Below, in pieces: positions 28,273 through 39,589 of a stretch of 64,000 bases of DNA. Origin of the DNA: Pseudomonas palmensis (GTDB lineage Bacteria; Pseudomonadota; Gammaproteobacteria; Pseudomonadales; Pseudomonadaceae); NCBI RefSeq assembly GCF_017848315.1, contig NZ_JAFKEC010000001.1:124001-188000 (forward strand). The letters run 5' to 3'. The translations under genes were made by a program, and so were the position numbers. Each line of letters begins with the position of its first letter. The stretch's first letter is position 1. The notes below the pieces were generated by a model, which was not told where the DNA came from, ran no database searches, and worked only from the letters and a program-made list of their open reading frames with translations.

Positions 28273-29436
28273 TCAGGCCTTGGCCCGTTGTTCCAGCACG
28301 TCCACCGCCGGCAGCACCTTGCCCTCGACGAACTCGAGGAATGCACCGCCACCGGTAGAAATGTAGGAGATCTGGCTGGCCACGCCATATTTGTCGATGG
28401 CCGCCAGGGTGTCGCCACCGCCGGCAATCGAGAACGCGGCGCTGTCGGCGATGGCCTTGGCCAGGGTCCTGGTGCCGTTGCCGAACTGGTCGAACTCGAA
28501 CACGCCCACCGGGCCGTTCCACAGGATGGTCTTGGACGACTTCAGCAGCTCGGCGAACTGTTCGGCGGTCTGCGGGCCGATGTCCAGGATCATGTCGTCC
28601 TCGGCCACCTCGCCCACCAGCTTGACGGTAGCCGTGGCGCTTTCGGCAAATTCCTTGGCCACCACAACGTCCACCGGCAGCGGCACGTTGACCTTGGCCG
28701 CGATGGCCTTGGCGGTGTCGATCAGGTCGGCTTCGTACAGCGACTTGCCCACCGGGTGGCCGGCAGCGGCCAGGAAGGTGTTGGCAATGCCGCCACCGAC
28801 GATCAGCAGGTCGCACACCTGGCTCAGGCTGTTGAGCACGTCCAGCTTGGTCGATACCTTGGAACCGGCGACGATGGCGGCCATCGGCTTGGCCGGGGCC
28901 TTCAGCGCCTTGCCCAGTGCATCCAGCTCGGCGGCCAGCAGCGGACCGGCAGCGGCGACCTTGGCGAACTTGGCCACGCCGTGGGTCGAGCCCTCGGCAC
29001 GGTGGGCGGTACCGAAGGCGTCCATCACGAACACGTCGCACAGGGCGGCGTATTGCTGGGCCAGCTCGTCGGCGTTCTTTTTCTCGCCCTTGTTGAAGCG
29101 CACGTTCTCGAACAGCACGATGTCGCCGGCCTTCACGTCCACGCCGCCCAGGTAGTCGGCCACCAGCGGCACCTCACGGCCCAGCGCCTTGCTCAGGTAG
29201 TCGGCCACCGGCTTGAGGCTGTTCTCGGCCGAGAACTCGCCTTCGGTCGGGCGCCCCAGGTGCGAGCAGACCATCACGGCCGCGCCCTTCTCCAGGGCCA
29301 GCTTGATGGTCGGCAGCGAGGCCAGGATGCGCGCGTCGCTGCTGACCACACCGTCCTTCACAGGCACGTTGAGGTCTTCGCGGATCAGTACGCGCTTACC
29401 TTGCAGATCGAGGTCGGTCATCTTCAAAACGGTCAT
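28273..29436 (-). CDS. pgk: Phosphoglycerate kinase
   Basis: A monomeric kinase of 387 residues interconverting 1,3-bisphosphoglycerate and 3-phosphoglycerate with ADP/ATP. Seen in order: [15 protein letters not shown] (substrate arginine and loop), [55 protein letters not shown] and the nucleotide-binding [14 protein letters not shown] near the C-terminus. It follows epd by 12 nt and is followed by two lipoproteins and fba. The set acts in lower glycolysis and gluconeogenesis. Confidence 0.98.
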   Translation of the reverse strand: MTVLKMTDLDLQGKRVLIREDLNVPVKDGVVSSDARILASLPTIKLALEKGAAVMVCSHLGRPTEGEFSAENSLKPVADYLSKALGREVPLVADYLGGVDVKAGDIVLFENVRFNKGEKKNADELAQQYAALCDVFVMDAFGTAHRAEGSTHGVAKFAKVAAAGPLLAAELDALGKALKAPAKPMAAIVAGSKVSTKLDVLNSLSQVCDLLIVGGGIANTFLAAAGHPVGKSLYEADLIDTAKAIAAKVNVPLPVDVVVAKEFAESATATVKLVGEVAEDDMILDIGPQTAEQFAELLKSSKTILWNGPVGVFEFDQFGNGTRTLAKAIADSAAFSIAGGGDTLAAIDKYGVASQISYISTGGGAFLEFVEGKVLPAVDVLEQRAKA

Positions 29437-29448
29437 GAATGCAGTCCT

Positions 29449-30516
29449 TCAGGGCTGTTTGCGAGTGGTGCTGGTTGAGTCCACGACGCGCAGAAAATGT
29501 TCGGCGACGTCGAGCATGCGGTTGGCGAACCCCCATTCGTTGTCGAACCAGGCCAGCAGGTTCACCAGGCGGGGGCCGCAAACGCGGGTCTGGCTGGCAT
29601 CGACGATGGCCGAATGTGGGTCATGGTTGAAATCACAGCTGGCGTGGGGCAGTTCGGTGTAGGCCAGCAACCCCTTGAGCGGGCCACTCAGGGCCGCTTC
29701 ACGCAGCACCTGGTTGACTTCGGCCGCGGTGGTATCGCGGGCGGTCTGCAGGGTGATGTCCAGGCACGACACGTTCACCGTCGGCACGCGTACCGCTTTG
29801 GCCTGGATTCGCCCGGCAAGTTCCGGCAGCAGGCGTTCGATACCCCGCGCGAGCCCGGTAGACACCGGAATCACCGACTGGAACGCCGAACGGGTGCGGC
29901 GCAGGTCTTCGTGGTGGTAGGCATCGATCACCGGCTGGTCGTTCATTGCCGAGTGGATGGTGGTGATCTGCACATACTCGATGCCGAAGGCCTGGTCGAG
30001 CACACGCAGCAGCGGCACGCCGCAGTTGGTGGTGCAGGAGGCGTTGGACACCAGCCGTTCGCCGCCTTCAAGGCAATCCTGGTTGATGCCGTAGACAACG
30101 GTGGCGTCGACATCCGCCTCGCTGGCCATCGGCTGGGAAAACAGCACCCGTGGTGCGCCGGCGTCGAGGAAACGCTGGCCGTCGGCGCGGGTGTTGTAGG
30201 CCCCGGAGCATTCGAGCACCAGGTCGACGTCGAGCGCGGCCCAGTCGATGCCTTCGGGGGTGGCGCTGCGCAGTACTTTGACGCAGTCGCCATTGATATG
30301 CAGACAATCGCCGTCGACCCTGACCTCACCGGGAAAGCGCCCGTGGGTGGAGTCGAAGCGTGTCAGGTATTCGAGGCTGGCCTGATCGGCCAGGTCGTTC
30401 AGTGCAACGATCTCGAAGCCCGCGCTGGCCCCCCGTTCAAAGAGTGCGCGCAGGACGCAACGACCGATGCGGCCGTAGCCGTTGAGTGCAACTTTGTAGG
30501 GACGCGGTTGGGGCAT
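29449..30516 (-). CDS. epd: Erythrose-4-phosphate dehydrogenase (GAPDH-like)
   Basis: An NAD-dependent dehydrogenase of 355 residues. The Rossmann start is YKVALNGYGRIGRCVLRALF, and the active-site Cys is Cys161 in SNASCTTNCGVP. The C-terminus has AWFDNEWGFANRMLD. Compared with GAPDH, the sequence TTIHSAMNDQPVIDAYHHED is the Epd type. The enzyme oxidises erythrose-4-phosphate to 4-phosphoerythronate for pyridoxal phosphate synthesis. Its position between tkt, which makes erythrose-4-P, and pgk is the common proteobacterial arrangement. GAPDH activity cannot be excluded from sequence alone. Confidence 0.93.
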   Translation of the reverse strand: MPQPRPYKVALNGYGRIGRCVLRALFERGASAGFEIVALNDLADQASLEYLTRFDSTHGRFPGEVRVDGDCLHINGDCVKVLRSATPEGIDWAALDVDLVLECSGAYNTRADGQRFLDAGAPRVLFSQPMASEADVDATVVYGINQDCLEGGERLVSNASCTTNCGVPLLRVLDQAFGIEYVQITTIHSAMNDQPVIDAYHHEDLRRTRSAFQSVIPVSTGLARGIERLLPELAGRIQAKAVRVPTVNVSCLDITLQTARDTTAAEVNQVLREAALSGPLKGLLAYTELPHASCDFNHDPHSAIVDASQTRVCGPRLVNLLAWFDNEWGFANRMLDVAEHFLRVVDSTSTTRKQP

Positions 30517-30571
30517 GGGATGCTCACGGAACAGAATGTTATCTGCAACCTGCAGGAACCGAGTCGCGGCA

Positions 30572-30638
30572 ATCGCGGGTCAAGCCCGCTCCCACAAGGA
30601 CACTCGTGATCCCTGTGGGAGCGGGCTTGACCCGCGAT
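30572..30638. repeat. REP pair (type A)
   Basis: ATCGCGGGTCAAGCCCGC-TCCCACA and its inverse, between the tkt stop and the epd start. It probably separates tkt transcripts from the epd-pgk unit or lowers read-through. Confidence 0.92.
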
Positions 30639-30666
30639 GGGTTCAACGCCGCTCCAACTGGTTTTA

Positions 30667-32664
30667 TCAGTCTTCCAGCAGCTCTTCAGCCGTACCCAGG
30701 ATGTTTTCCAGGGTGAAGCCGAACTCTTCGAACAGTGCCGAAGCCGGCGCCGACTCACCGTAGGTGGTCATGCCGATGACGCGGCCTTCCAGGCCCACGT
30801 ACTTGTACCAGAAGTCGGCGTGGGCAGCTTCGATGGCAATCCGCGCGCCCACCTGCAGTGGCAGAACCGACTGCTTGTAGCTGGCGTCCTGGGCATCGAA
30901 CACGCTGGTGCATGGCATCGATACCACGCGCACCTTGCGGCCCTGCTCGGTCAGCTTGTCGAACGCCTGCACTGCCAGGCCCACTTCGGAACCGGTGGCG
31001 ATCAGGATCAGCTCAGGCTCGCCTGCGCAGTCCTTGAGCACGTAGCCACCACGGCTGATGTCGGCGATCTGGCCGGCGTCGCGGGTTTGGTGCTGCAGGT
31101 TCTGACGCGAGAAGATCAGCGCCGAAGGGCCGTCCTTGCGCTCCAGGGCGTGCTTCCAGCTCACGGCCGATTCGACCGCGTCGGCCGGACGCCAGGTGTC
31201 CAGGTTCGGCGTGGTGCGCAGGCTGGTCAGCTGCTCGATCGGCTGGTGAGTCGGGCCGTCTTCGCCCAGGCCGATGGAGTCGTGGGTGTAGACGTGGATC
31301 ACGCGCTGCTTCATCAGGGCCGACATGCGCACGGCATTGCGGGCGTATTCCATGAACATCAGGAAGGTCGCGCCGTAAGGCACCAGGCCGCCGTGCAGGG
31401 CAACGCCGTTCATGATGGCGGTCATGCCGAACTCGCGCACGCCGTAGTACATGTAGTTGCCGCTGGCATCTTCGGCGCTGACGCCCTTGCAACCTTTCCA
31501 CAGGGTCAGGTTGGAGCCGGCGAGGTCCGCCGAGCCACCGAGTAACTCCGGCAGCAGCGGGCCGAAGGCGTTCAGGGTGTTCTGGCTGGCCTTGCGGCTG
31601 GCGATGCTTTCGCCCTTGGCGTCCACTTCGGCGATGTAGGCGGCAGCCTTCTCGGCGAAGTCGGCCGGCAGTTCGCCGCTCAGGCGACGCTTGAGTTCGC
31701 TGGCCAGTTCAGGGAAGGCTGCAGCGTAGGCAGCAAAGCGCTGGTCCCAGGCGGCTTCGGCGGCGGCGCCGGCCTGCTTGGCATCCCACTCGGCATAGAT
31801 GTCGGCCGGGATTTCGAACGGGCCGTGGTTCCAGTTCAGGGCCTGGCGGGTCAGGGCGATTTCGGCATCGCCCAGTGGCGCGCCGTGGCAGTCTTCCTTG
31901 CCGCCCTTGTTCGGCGAACCGAAGCCGATGGTGGTCTTGCAGCAGATCAGGGTCGGCTGCGCGCTCTTGCGCGCGGTCTCGATGGCGGTCTTGATCTCTT
32001 CTGGGTCGTGACCGTCGACATTGCGGATCACCTGCCAGTGGTAGGCTTCGAAACGCTTCGGCGTGTCGTCGGTGAACCAGCCTTCGACTTCGCCGTCGAT
32101 GGAGATACCGTTGTCGTCGTAGAAGGCGATCAGCTTGCCCAGGCCCAGGGTACCGGCCAGTGCAGCAACTTCGTGGGAAATGCCTTCCATCATGCAGCCA
32201 TCACCCAGGAACACATAGGTGTGGTGGTCGACGACGTCGTGGCCTGGACGGTTGAACTGGGCGCCCAGCACTTTTTCGGCCAGGGCAAAGCCCACGGCGT
32301 TGGCCAGACCCTGGCCCAGCGGGCCGGTGGTGGTCTCGACGCCTGGGGTGTAGCCGAATTCCGGGTGGCCCGGGGTGCGGCTGTGCAGTTGACGGAACGC
32401 CTTGAGGTCGTCGATCGACAGGTCGTAGCCGGTCAGGTGCAGCAGCGAGTAGATCAGCATCGAGCCGTGGCCGTTGGACAGCACGAAGCGGTCACGGTCG
32501 GCGAAGTGCGGGTTGCTCGGGTTGTGCTTCAAGAAGTCACGCCAAAGAACCTCGGCGATATCCGCCATGCCCATCGGGGCACCGGGATGGCCGCTGTTGG
32601 CTTTTTGCACGGCATCCATGCTGAGGGCACGAATGGCGTTGGCACGCTCACGACGGCTGGGCAT
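30667..32664 (-). CDS. tkt: Transketolase
   Basis: A thiamine-diphosphate enzyme of 665 residues of the pentose phosphate pathway, moving two-carbon units between sugar phosphates. Seen: [35 protein letters not shown], the ThDP motif [16 protein letters not shown]...[10 protein letters not shown], and [16 protein letters not shown] with the catalytic Glu. I use ATG 32664 ([15 protein letters not shown]), preceded by CAGGAGA; the frame stays open to 32715. It is divergent from the ArsR-methyltransferase gene across 257 bp. Confidence 0.98.
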   Translation of the reverse strand: MPSRRERANAIRALSMDAVQKANSGHPGAPMGMADIAEVLWRDFLKHNPSNPHFADRDRFVLSNGHGSMLIYSLLHLTGYDLSIDDLKAFRQLHSRTPGHPEFGYTPGVETTTGPLGQGLANAVGFALAEKVLGAQFNRPGHDVVDHHTYVFLGDGCMMEGISHEVAALAGTLGLGKLIAFYDDNGISIDGEVEGWFTDDTPKRFEAYHWQVIRNVDGHDPEEIKTAIETARKSAQPTLICCKTTIGFGSPNKGGKEDCHGAPLGDAEIALTRQALNWNHGPFEIPADIYAEWDAKQAGAAAEAAWDQRFAAYAAAFPELASELKRRLSGELPADFAEKAAAYIAEVDAKGESIASRKASQNTLNAFGPLLPELLGGSADLAGSNLTLWKGCKGVSAEDASGNYMYYGVREFGMTAIMNGVALHGGLVPYGATFLMFMEYARNAVRMSALMKQRVIHVYTHDSIGLGEDGPTHQPIEQLTSLRTTPNLDTWRPADAVESAVSWKHALERKDGPSALIFSRQNLQHQTRDAGQIADISRGGYVLKDCAGEPELILIATGSEVGLAVQAFDKLTEQGRKVRVVSMPCTSVFDAQDASYKQSVLPLQVGARIAIEAAHADFWYKYVGLEGRVIGMTTYGESAPASALFEEFGFTLENILGTAEELLED

Positions 32665-32860
32665 CGCTTGTCTCCTGGGGGGCTTGAATATTAACGAACG
32701 GAAAAAGGCGGCCATTTTCGCCCAGGCACGTGCCCGGGGGCAATCACGGATGGTCGATGAGGGACGTTTTTAGTGCGATTGAGCGACTAATCCCGTGTTG
32801 CGCAGACAAAACGGCAGAAATTGTCGCCTGCCATGCCGGGCCGGGCCCGCCCATCGAGCA

Positions 32861-32880
32861 ATATCAAAACTTTTTGATAT
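32861..32880. promoter_or_regulatory. 20-bp palindrome, likely operator of the ArsR-methyltransferase regulator
   Basis: ATATCAAAACTTTTTGATAT has two perfect 9-bp arms around CT. It is the only AT-rich segment in the tkt/regulator intergenic region and ends 5 bp before the proposed -35 box. Size and symmetry fit ArsR-family operators. I did not see another copy before ahcY or metF. Confidence 0.72.
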
Positions 32881-32885
32881 AGAAC

Positions 32886-32914
32886 TTGCGAGGCCGCTGC
32901 ACGCTGACTAGACT
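32886..32914 (+). promoter_or_regulatory. Candidate sigma-70 promoter of the ArsR-methyltransferase-metK unit
   Basis: TTGCGA (32886-32891) and TAGACT (32909-32914) are separated by 17 bp. The start point would fall at about 32921, next to the ATG at 32922, and no Shine-Dalgarno sequence precedes that ATG, so the mRNA may be leaderless. Confidence 0.5.
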
Positions 32915-32921
32915 GCCGCCC

Positions 32922-33917
32922 ATGAACCTTCACGCCCCCTCCATCGACCCCGAGCAAAGCGACGCGCTGGCCGCCCTGTGCAAGGCCGGCGGCGACCCGC
33001 TGCGGCTGAACGTGCTGCGCGCGCTGGCCAGCGATTCGTTCGGGGTGCTGGAGCTGGCGCAGATCTTCGCCATCGGCCAGTCGGGCATGAGCCACCATCT
33101 CAAGGTACTGGCCCAGGCCGACCTGGTGGCCACCCGGCGCGAAGGCAACGCGATCTTCTATCGCCGCGCACTGCCCGACAGCCAGCGCCTGGGCGGCAAG
33201 CTGCACGGGGCGCTGCTGGAGGAGGTCGACGCGCTGGAACTGCCGGCCGAGGTGCAAGCGCGCATCGGCCAGGTGCAGGTGCGCCGGGCCGCCACCAGCC
33301 AGGACTTCTTCCTGCGTGTGGAAGAGAAATTCCGCGCCCAGCAGGACCTGATCGCCGGCCTGGCGCAGTACCGCGAAAGCCTGCTGGCGCTGCTCGACAA
33401 GCTCAGCTTCGACCCGCTGGCCAGCGCCCTGGAGGTCGGCCCCGGCGATGGCGAGTTTCTGCCCGAACTGGCGCGGCGCTTCACCCACGTCACCGCCCTG
33501 GACAACAGCCCGACCATGCTCGAGCTGGCGCGCCAGGTGTGCCAGCGCGAGCGCCTGGCTAACGTAACCCTGCTGTTGGCCGATGCACTGCATGCAACGG
33601 ATGTACAGGCCGACTGCGTGGTGCTGAACATGGTGCTGCACCATTTCAGCGAGCCTGCCCAGGCCCTCGGGCACCTGGCCAAGCGTGTCAGACCAGGCGG
33701 AAGCCTGTTGGTAACAGAACTGTGCAGCCACGACCAGAGCTGGGCGCGCCAGGCGTGCGGCGATCTCTGGCTGGGCTTTGAACAGGATGATTTGGCCCGT
33801 TGGGCCAGCGCCGCGGGGCTGGTTCCCGAGGACAGCCTCTATGTGGGCTTACGTAATGGTTTCCAGATTCAGGTTCGCCACTTTCAGCGACCACCTGGCG
33901 ACACTCACCATCGGTAA
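32922..33917 (+). CDS. ArsR-family regulator fused to SAM-dependent methyltransferase domain (SahR-like)
   Basis: A protein of 331 residues. Residues about 15-85 form an ArsR winged helix (LRLNVLRALASDSFGVLELA, GQSGMSHHLKVLAQADLV, RREGNAIFYRRAL). From about residue 165 there is a class I methyltransferase fold with the SAM site ALEVGPGDGEFLPELA and motif VVLNMVLHHFSEPA. It ends 19 nt before metK, so the two are surely co-transcribed. This suggests it senses SAM or S-adenosylhomocysteine and controls the SAM cycle, as proposed for SahR-type regulators in Proteobacteria. Whether the methyltransferase domain is catalytic or only a ligand sensor cannot be told. Confidence 0.85.
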   Translation: MNLHAPSIDPEQSDALAALCKAGGDPLRLNVLRALASDSFGVLELAQIFAIGQSGMSHHLKVLAQADLVATRREGNAIFYRRALPDSQRLGGKLHGALLEEVDALELPAEVQARIGQVQVRRAATSQDFFLRVEEKFRAQQDLIAGLAQYRESLLALLDKLSFDPLASALEVGPGDGEFLPELARRFTHVTALDNSPTMLELARQVCQRERLANVTLLLADALHATDVQADCVVLNMVLHHFSEPAQALGHLAKRVRPGGSLLVTELCSHDQSWARQACGDLWLGFEQDDLARWASAAGLVPEDSLYVGLRNGFQIQVRHFQRPPGDTHHR

Positions 33918-33936
33918 ATTTTAGGAACCCGTCGAG

Positions 33937-35127
33937 ATGAGCGAATACTCCCTTTTCACCTCCGAGTCCGTGTCTGAAGGGCATCCGGATAAAATCGCCG
34001 ACCAGATTTCGGATGCGGTGCTCGACGCCATCATCGCCGAAGACAAGTTCGCCCGCGTGGCGTGCGAGACCCTGGTGAAAACCGGTGTGGCCATCATCGC
34101 CGGCGAAGTGACCACTTCGGCCTGGGTCGACCTCGAAGACATCGTGCGCAACGTGATCGTCGACATCGGCTACAACAGCTCCGACGTCGGTTTCGACGGC
34201 GCCACCTGCGCGGTGATGAACATCATCGGCAAGCAGTCGGTAGACATCGCCCAGGGCGTTGACCGCAGCAAGCCTGAAGACCAGGGCGCGGGCGACCAGG
34301 GCCTGATGTTCGGCTACGCCAGCAACGAAACCCCGGAGCTGATGCCAGCCCCGATCAGCTTCTCGCACCAGCTGGTGCAGCGTCAGGCCGAAGCGCGCAA
34401 GTCCGGCCTGTTGCCGTGGCTGCGCCCGGACGCCAAGTCCCAGGTCACCTGCCGCTACGAAGGCGGCAAGGTGGTGGGCATCGACGCCATCGTGCTGTCC
34501 ACCCAGCACAACCCGGACGTGTCCTACGCCGACCTGCGCGAAGGCGTGATGGAGCTGATCGTCAAGCACGTGCTGCCGGCCGAGCTGCTGCACAAGGACA
34601 CCCAGTTTCACATCAACCCCACCGGCAACTTCATCATCGGTGGCCCGGTGGGCGACTGCGGCCTGACCGGCCGCAAGATCATCGTCGACACCTACGGCGG
34701 CATGGCCCGTCACGGGGGGGGCGCTTTCTCCGGCAAGGACCCGTCCAAGGTTGACCGTTCGGCCGCCTACGCCGGTCGCTACGTGGCCAAGAACATCGTT
34801 GCCGCTGGCCTGGCCGAGCGCTGCGAAATCCAGGTGTCGTACGCCATCGGCGTGGCCCAGCCGACCTCGATCTCGCTGAACACCTTCGGCACCGGCAAGG
34901 TTGCCGACGAGAAGATCATCCAGATCGTGCGCGAGTGTTTCGACCTGCGTCCGTATGCGATCACCACCATGCTCGACCTGCTGCACCCGATGTACCAGGA
35001 AACCGCGGCCTACGGTCACTTCGGCCGCACCCCGCGGGTCAAGACCGTGGGCGACGACACCTTCACCACGTTCACCTGGGAACGCACCGACCGTGTCGAC
35101 GCGCTGCGCGCGGCCGCCGGGCTGTAA
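33937..35127 (+). CDS. metK: S-adenosylmethionine synthetase
   Basis: This protein of 396 residues makes SAM from methionine and ATP. Signatures: [20 protein letters not shown] (ATP/metal site), the [12 protein letters not shown] hexapeptide region, and [20 protein letters not shown] (P-loop-like). The length is standard and no key residue is missing. It lies 19 nt after the ArsR-methyltransferase gene. TAGGAA is about 10 nt upstream of the ATG. A run of eight Gs (34715-34722) encodes part of the Gly-rich loop. A strong terminator follows. Confidence 0.99.
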   Translation: MSEYSLFTSESVSEGHPDKIADQISDAVLDAIIAEDKFARVACETLVKTGVAIIAGEVTTSAWVDLEDIVRNVIVDIGYNSSDVGFDGATCAVMNIIGKQSVDIAQGVDRSKPEDQGAGDQGLMFGYASNETPELMPAPISFSHQLVQRQAEARKSGLLPWLRPDAKSQVTCRYEGGKVVGIDAIVLSTQHNPDVSYADLREGVMELIVKHVLPAELLHKDTQFHINPTGNFIIGGPVGDCGLTGRKIIVDTYGGMARHGGGAFSGKDPSKVDRSAAYAGRYVAKNIVAAGLAERCEIQVSYAIGVAQPTSISLNTFGTGKVADEKIIQIVRECFDLRPYAITTMLDLLHPMYQETAAYGHFGRTPRVKTVGDDTFTTFTWERTDRVDALRAAAGL

Positions 35128-35157
35128 GCAACACCCGGTACAAGCAACACCCGGTAA
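35126..35157. repeat. 16-bp tandem duplication after metK
   Basis: AAGCAACACCCGGTA occurs twice, at 35126-35140 and 35142-35156, with a period of 16. It covers the last base of the metK stop and the 3' UTR, just before the terminator. It looks like a recent duplication. Confidence 0.85.
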
Positions 35158-35162
35158 ACAAG

Positions 35163-35195
35163 AGCCCCTGCCAGGCGACTGGCAGGGGCTTTTTC
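35163..35195 (+). terminator. Rho-independent terminator of metK
   Basis: AGCCCCTGCCAG-GCGA-CTGGCAGGGGCT forms a 12-bp perfect stem with a tetraloop, followed by TTTTTC. Confidence 0.95.
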
Positions 35196-35209
35196 TTGCC
35201 TAGGCTTGA

Positions 35210-36892
<1,683 letters not shown>

Positions 36893-36951
36893 ATTTGTCG
36901 GATCAGGGCAGCATCATGGGTTTCTGCCAAGCCCGCGACCACGGAGCCACT

Positions 36952-37347
36952 ATGAAACTGCTTTCCCCGCTTGCCCTGTTCGCCGCCTGCTCGCTGCTCG
37001 CCACTTCGCTGATGGCTGCCGAGGAACAACCCGGCCTGACCGGCTGCGCTGCCAAGAAGCAGGCGATCAGCGAACAGATCGAACAGGCCCGCGCCCACGG
37101 CAACAGCGCCCAGCAGGCCGGCCTCGAGAAGGCCCTGAGCGAAGTGACCGAGCACTGCACCGATGCCGGCCTGAAGAAACAGCGTGAACAGAAGGTGCTG
37201 GATGCCCGTCATGAAGTGACGCAGCGCACCAAGGACCTGGACAAGGCCATGAAGAAAGGCGACGCCGACAAGATCAACAAGCGCAAGGACAAACTGGCCG
37301 AGTCGAAGAAGGAACTGCAACAGGCACTGGATGAGCTGGAGAAGTAG
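36952..37347 (+). CDS. Periplasmic DUF1090 (YqjC-like) protein
   Basis: The 131-residue product has a signal peptide (MKLLSPLALFAACSLLATSLMA, then AEEQ). The mature part is a charged coiled coil: GCAAKKQAISEQIEQARAHG, VTEHCTDAGLKKQREQKVLDA and KRKDKLAESKKELQQALDEL. The two Cys probably pair. This is the DUF1090 family, of unknown role in the periplasm. I start it at ATG 36952, as the open frame upstream (from 36895) lacks a signal sequence. It is 59 nt after ligB. Confidence 0.86.
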   Translation: MKLLSPLALFAACSLLATSLMAAEEQPGLTGCAAKKQAISEQIEQARAHGNSAQQAGLEKALSEVTEHCTDAGLKKQREQKVLDARHEVTQRTKDLDKAMKKGDADKINKRKDKLAESKKELQQALDELEK

Positions 37348-37360
37348 TCCGCGTTGAACC

Positions 37361-37426
37361 CTTCGCCGGCAAGGCCGGCTCCTACGTACAGCGCGCCAAC
37401 TGTAGGAGCCGGCCGTGCGGCGAAAA
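37361..37426. repeat. REP pair (type B)
   Basis: TTCGCCGGCAAGGCCGGC-TCCTAC and inverse GTAGGAGCCGGCCGTGCGGCGAA, between the convergent DUF1090 and cytochrome genes. Confidence 0.88.
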
Positions 37427-37445
37427 GGCCGGCCAGCTCACCCCA

Positions 37446-37889
37446 TCAATGATTGCGAAACTCGGTATGACAGGCCTTGCACGCCGCCTCCACCTTGCCC
37501 ATCGGGGCCGCGACCGCCGCAGGCTCCAATGGCTGGGTACGGGTCTGGGCGACCAGCTCGCCGGTCACCTGCTCCATCTGCCGCGCCAGCTCCTGGAAAC
37601 GTGCCTGCTTTTGCCACACATCGGGCGTGGCGCTGCTGTCCTCCTCGCGCACCTGCGGGAAATGCTGCCACGGCTGGTGCGACAACGCGTCGAGCTTCAC
37701 CGCACCATCGGCAAATTTCTGCCCGTCGAACGCCAGCCGGCCACGCAGCATGCCGCCGAGGTCTTCGCTGGTCTTGAGCATCTGCTTGAAAATCGCCTTG
37801 CGCTGGCCCAACGGCGAGTTGGGGTCGACACCGCCACAGGCGCTCAGGGCCAGGCAGGCCACCAGGATCACAGTCATTCGCTTGAACAT
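37446..37889 (-). CDS. Lipoprotein cytochrome c (c'-like, CKACH)
   Basis: The protein has 147 residues. Its signal ends in a lipobox (MTVILVACLALSACGG), so it is probably membrane-anchored. A four-helix type sequence follows (LGQRKAIFKQMLKTSEDLGGML). A single haem-binding site CKACHTEF sits at residues 137-141, near the C-terminus, as in cytochromes c' and c556. There is no cap Met expected in the c' group; the axial ligand is not clear. ATG codons at 37892 and 37889 are adjacent. Electron partner unknown. Confidence 0.88.
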   Translation of the reverse strand: MFKRMTVILVACLALSACGGVDPNSPLGQRKAIFKQMLKTSEDLGGMLRGRLAFDGQKFADGAVKLDALSHQPWQHFPQVREEDSSATPDVWQKQARFQELARQMEQVTGELVAQTRTQPLEPAAVAAPMGKVEAACKACHTEFRNH

Positions 37890-38020
37890 CATGCTTGGCT
37901 CGGCACACGGAAAAAGGCGGCCAGTATCCCCGCCTTGCCGGCAAACACCAATACCCCTACCAAAAACAAGGGTTGCCTGGCCGCCCTGAACGCCAGGCAC
38001 ACCGTAGAGGACTACCCCGC

Positions 38021-39178
38021 ATGAAAACCGCCCTGAGCCGCCTTGGCCTGACCGCCGCGTTGCTGGCCCTGCTGGTCGGCTGCAACGGCAGCGCCCCGGA
38101 TAAATCCGCACCGCATCCGCTCGCCACCTACAGCCCCGCCACCTGGAAAGACCTGCCCAAGGTCTCCGACAGCGACCTGCTGGCCGGCTTCAATGCCTGG
38201 CGCAGTGCGTGCGAGCGCCTCAAGAACGATCCGGTCTGGGCCACCCCCTGCGCTGCTGCGGTGCAGGTGCCCGACGACGCCACCCAGGTGCGTGGCTTCT
38301 TGCAGACCCAGCTCGAGGTGTACGGCCTGCGCTCGGCCGAAAACAACGCCAACGGCCTGATCACCGGCTACTACGAACCGGTGTACCCCGGCAGCATGAC
38401 CCGTACCGCCACGGCCAACGTGCCGGTGTATGGCATCCCCGATGACCTGGTGGTGGTGGCGCTCGACAGCATCTACCCCGAACTCAAGGGCAAGCGCCTG
38501 CGCGGTCGCCTGGACGGGCGCGTGCTCAAGCCCTACGACACCGCCGGGGTGATCCAGCAGCAAGGCGTCAAGGCGCCGGTGCTGGCCTGGCTGACCGACC
38601 CGATGGACCTGCAGTTTCTGCAGATCCAGGGCTCCGGGCGCATCCAGCTCGAAAGTGGGCAGCAGCTGCGCGTGGGCTATGCCGACCAGAACGGCCACCC
38701 GTATCGCCCGGTGGGCCGCTGGCTGGTCGAGCAGGGCCAGCTCAAGAAGGAAGACGTGACCATGGGCAGCATCCACGCCTGGGCCCAGGCCAACCCGAGC
38801 CGCGTGCCCGAGCTGCTGGCCAGCAACCCCAGCTACGTGTTCTTCAGCACCCGCCCGGACAGCAACGAAGGCCCGCGCGGTTCGCTGAACGTGCCGCTGA
38901 CCGCCGGCTACAGCGTGGCCATCGACCGCAAGGTGATCCCGCTGGGCAGCCTGCTGTGGCTGTCGACCACCCGCCCGGACGGCGCGCCGGTGGTACGCCC
39001 GGTGGCCGCGCAGGACACCGGCGGGGCCATCACCGGCGAAGTGCGCGCCGATCTGTTCTGGGGTACCGGCAGCGAGGCCGGCGCTCTGGCCGGGGACATG
39101 AAGCAGCAGGGTCAGATCTGGCTGCTGTGGCCCAAGGGCGCGGCACTGCCGGTAGTGCCGCAGGTGGAAGGCAAGTAG
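38021..39178 (+). CDS. mltA: Membrane-bound lytic murein transglycosylase A
   Basis: An outer-membrane lipoprotein of 385 residues (lipobox LLVGC near residue 20) that cleaves peptidoglycan glycan strands, giving 1,6-anhydromuramic ends. Seen: GLITGYYEPVYPGSM, MDLQFLQIQGSGRI, GRWLVEQGQLKKEDVTM, and in the 3D domain VAAQDTGGAITGEVRADLFWG, which holds the catalytic Asp. Length is close to E. coli MltA (365). It is followed after 1 nt by the convergent MAPEG gene. Confidence 0.96.
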   Translation: MKTALSRLGLTAALLALLVGCNGSAPDKSAPHPLATYSPATWKDLPKVSDSDLLAGFNAWRSACERLKNDPVWATPCAAAVQVPDDATQVRGFLQTQLEVYGLRSAENNANGLITGYYEPVYPGSMTRTATANVPVYGIPDDLVVVALDSIYPELKGKRLRGRLDGRVLKPYDTAGVIQQQGVKAPVLAWLTDPMDLQFLQIQGSGRIQLESGQQLRVGYADQNGHPYRPVGRWLVEQGQLKKEDVTMGSIHAWAQANPSRVPELLASNPSYVFFSTRPDSNEGPRGSLNVPLTAGYSVAIDRKVIPLGSLLWLSTTRPDGAPVVRPVAAQDTGGAITGEVRADLFWGTGSEAGALAGDMKQQGQIWLLWPKGAALPVVPQVEGK

Positions 39179-39179
39179 C

Positions 39180-39566
39180 TCAGGCCGAGACCACGAAGAA
39201 GCTGACGATCAGGCCGATGCCCGCGAACCACACCACCGAGCGCAGCGCGGCCCAGTCGGCCAGGTAGCAGATGATGTAGAGCAGGCGGCTGGTGATGTAG
39301 AGCACCGCCAGCACGTCCTGGGTGACCTGCTCGGCATTGCCGACGATGTCGGCGATCACCACCGCCGCGACGAACGCCGGAATCGACTCGAAACTGTTGA
39401 GCTGCGCAGCATGGGCGCGGCGCGGCAGGCCTTCGAGCTTGTCCAGAAAACCGCGCGGGTCATGGTTCTGTCGCAGGCTGAAGCGACCACTGCCGAACTT
39501 GGCGATGCTGGTGCACACGAACGGCAGCAGCAACGCGATCAATACACACCAGAAAGCGACGGTCAT
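39180..39566 (-). CDS. MAPEG-family membrane protein
   Basis: The protein has 128 residues and four hydrophobic segments: VAFWCVLIALLLPFVCTSIA, IPAFVAAVVIADIVG, a third about TSRLLYIICYLADWAAL, and VVWFAGIGLIVSFFVV. The pattern R-x-x-x-A-H-x-N-x-x-E (RRAHAAQLNSFESIPAF) is the MAPEG hallmark. Eukaryotic members handle glutathione and eicosanoids; bacterial roles are mostly unknown. It lies 23 nt downstream of the EamA transporter in the same direction. Confidence 0.87.
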   Translation of the reverse strand: MTVAFWCVLIALLLPFVCTSIAKFGSGRFSLRQNHDPRGFLDKLEGLPRRAHAAQLNSFESIPAFVAAVVIADIVGNAEQVTQDVLAVLYITSRLLYIICYLADWAALRSVVWFAGIGLIVSFFVVSA

Positions 39567-39589
39567 GGCAGGGGTCCTTGTTGTTGGGG

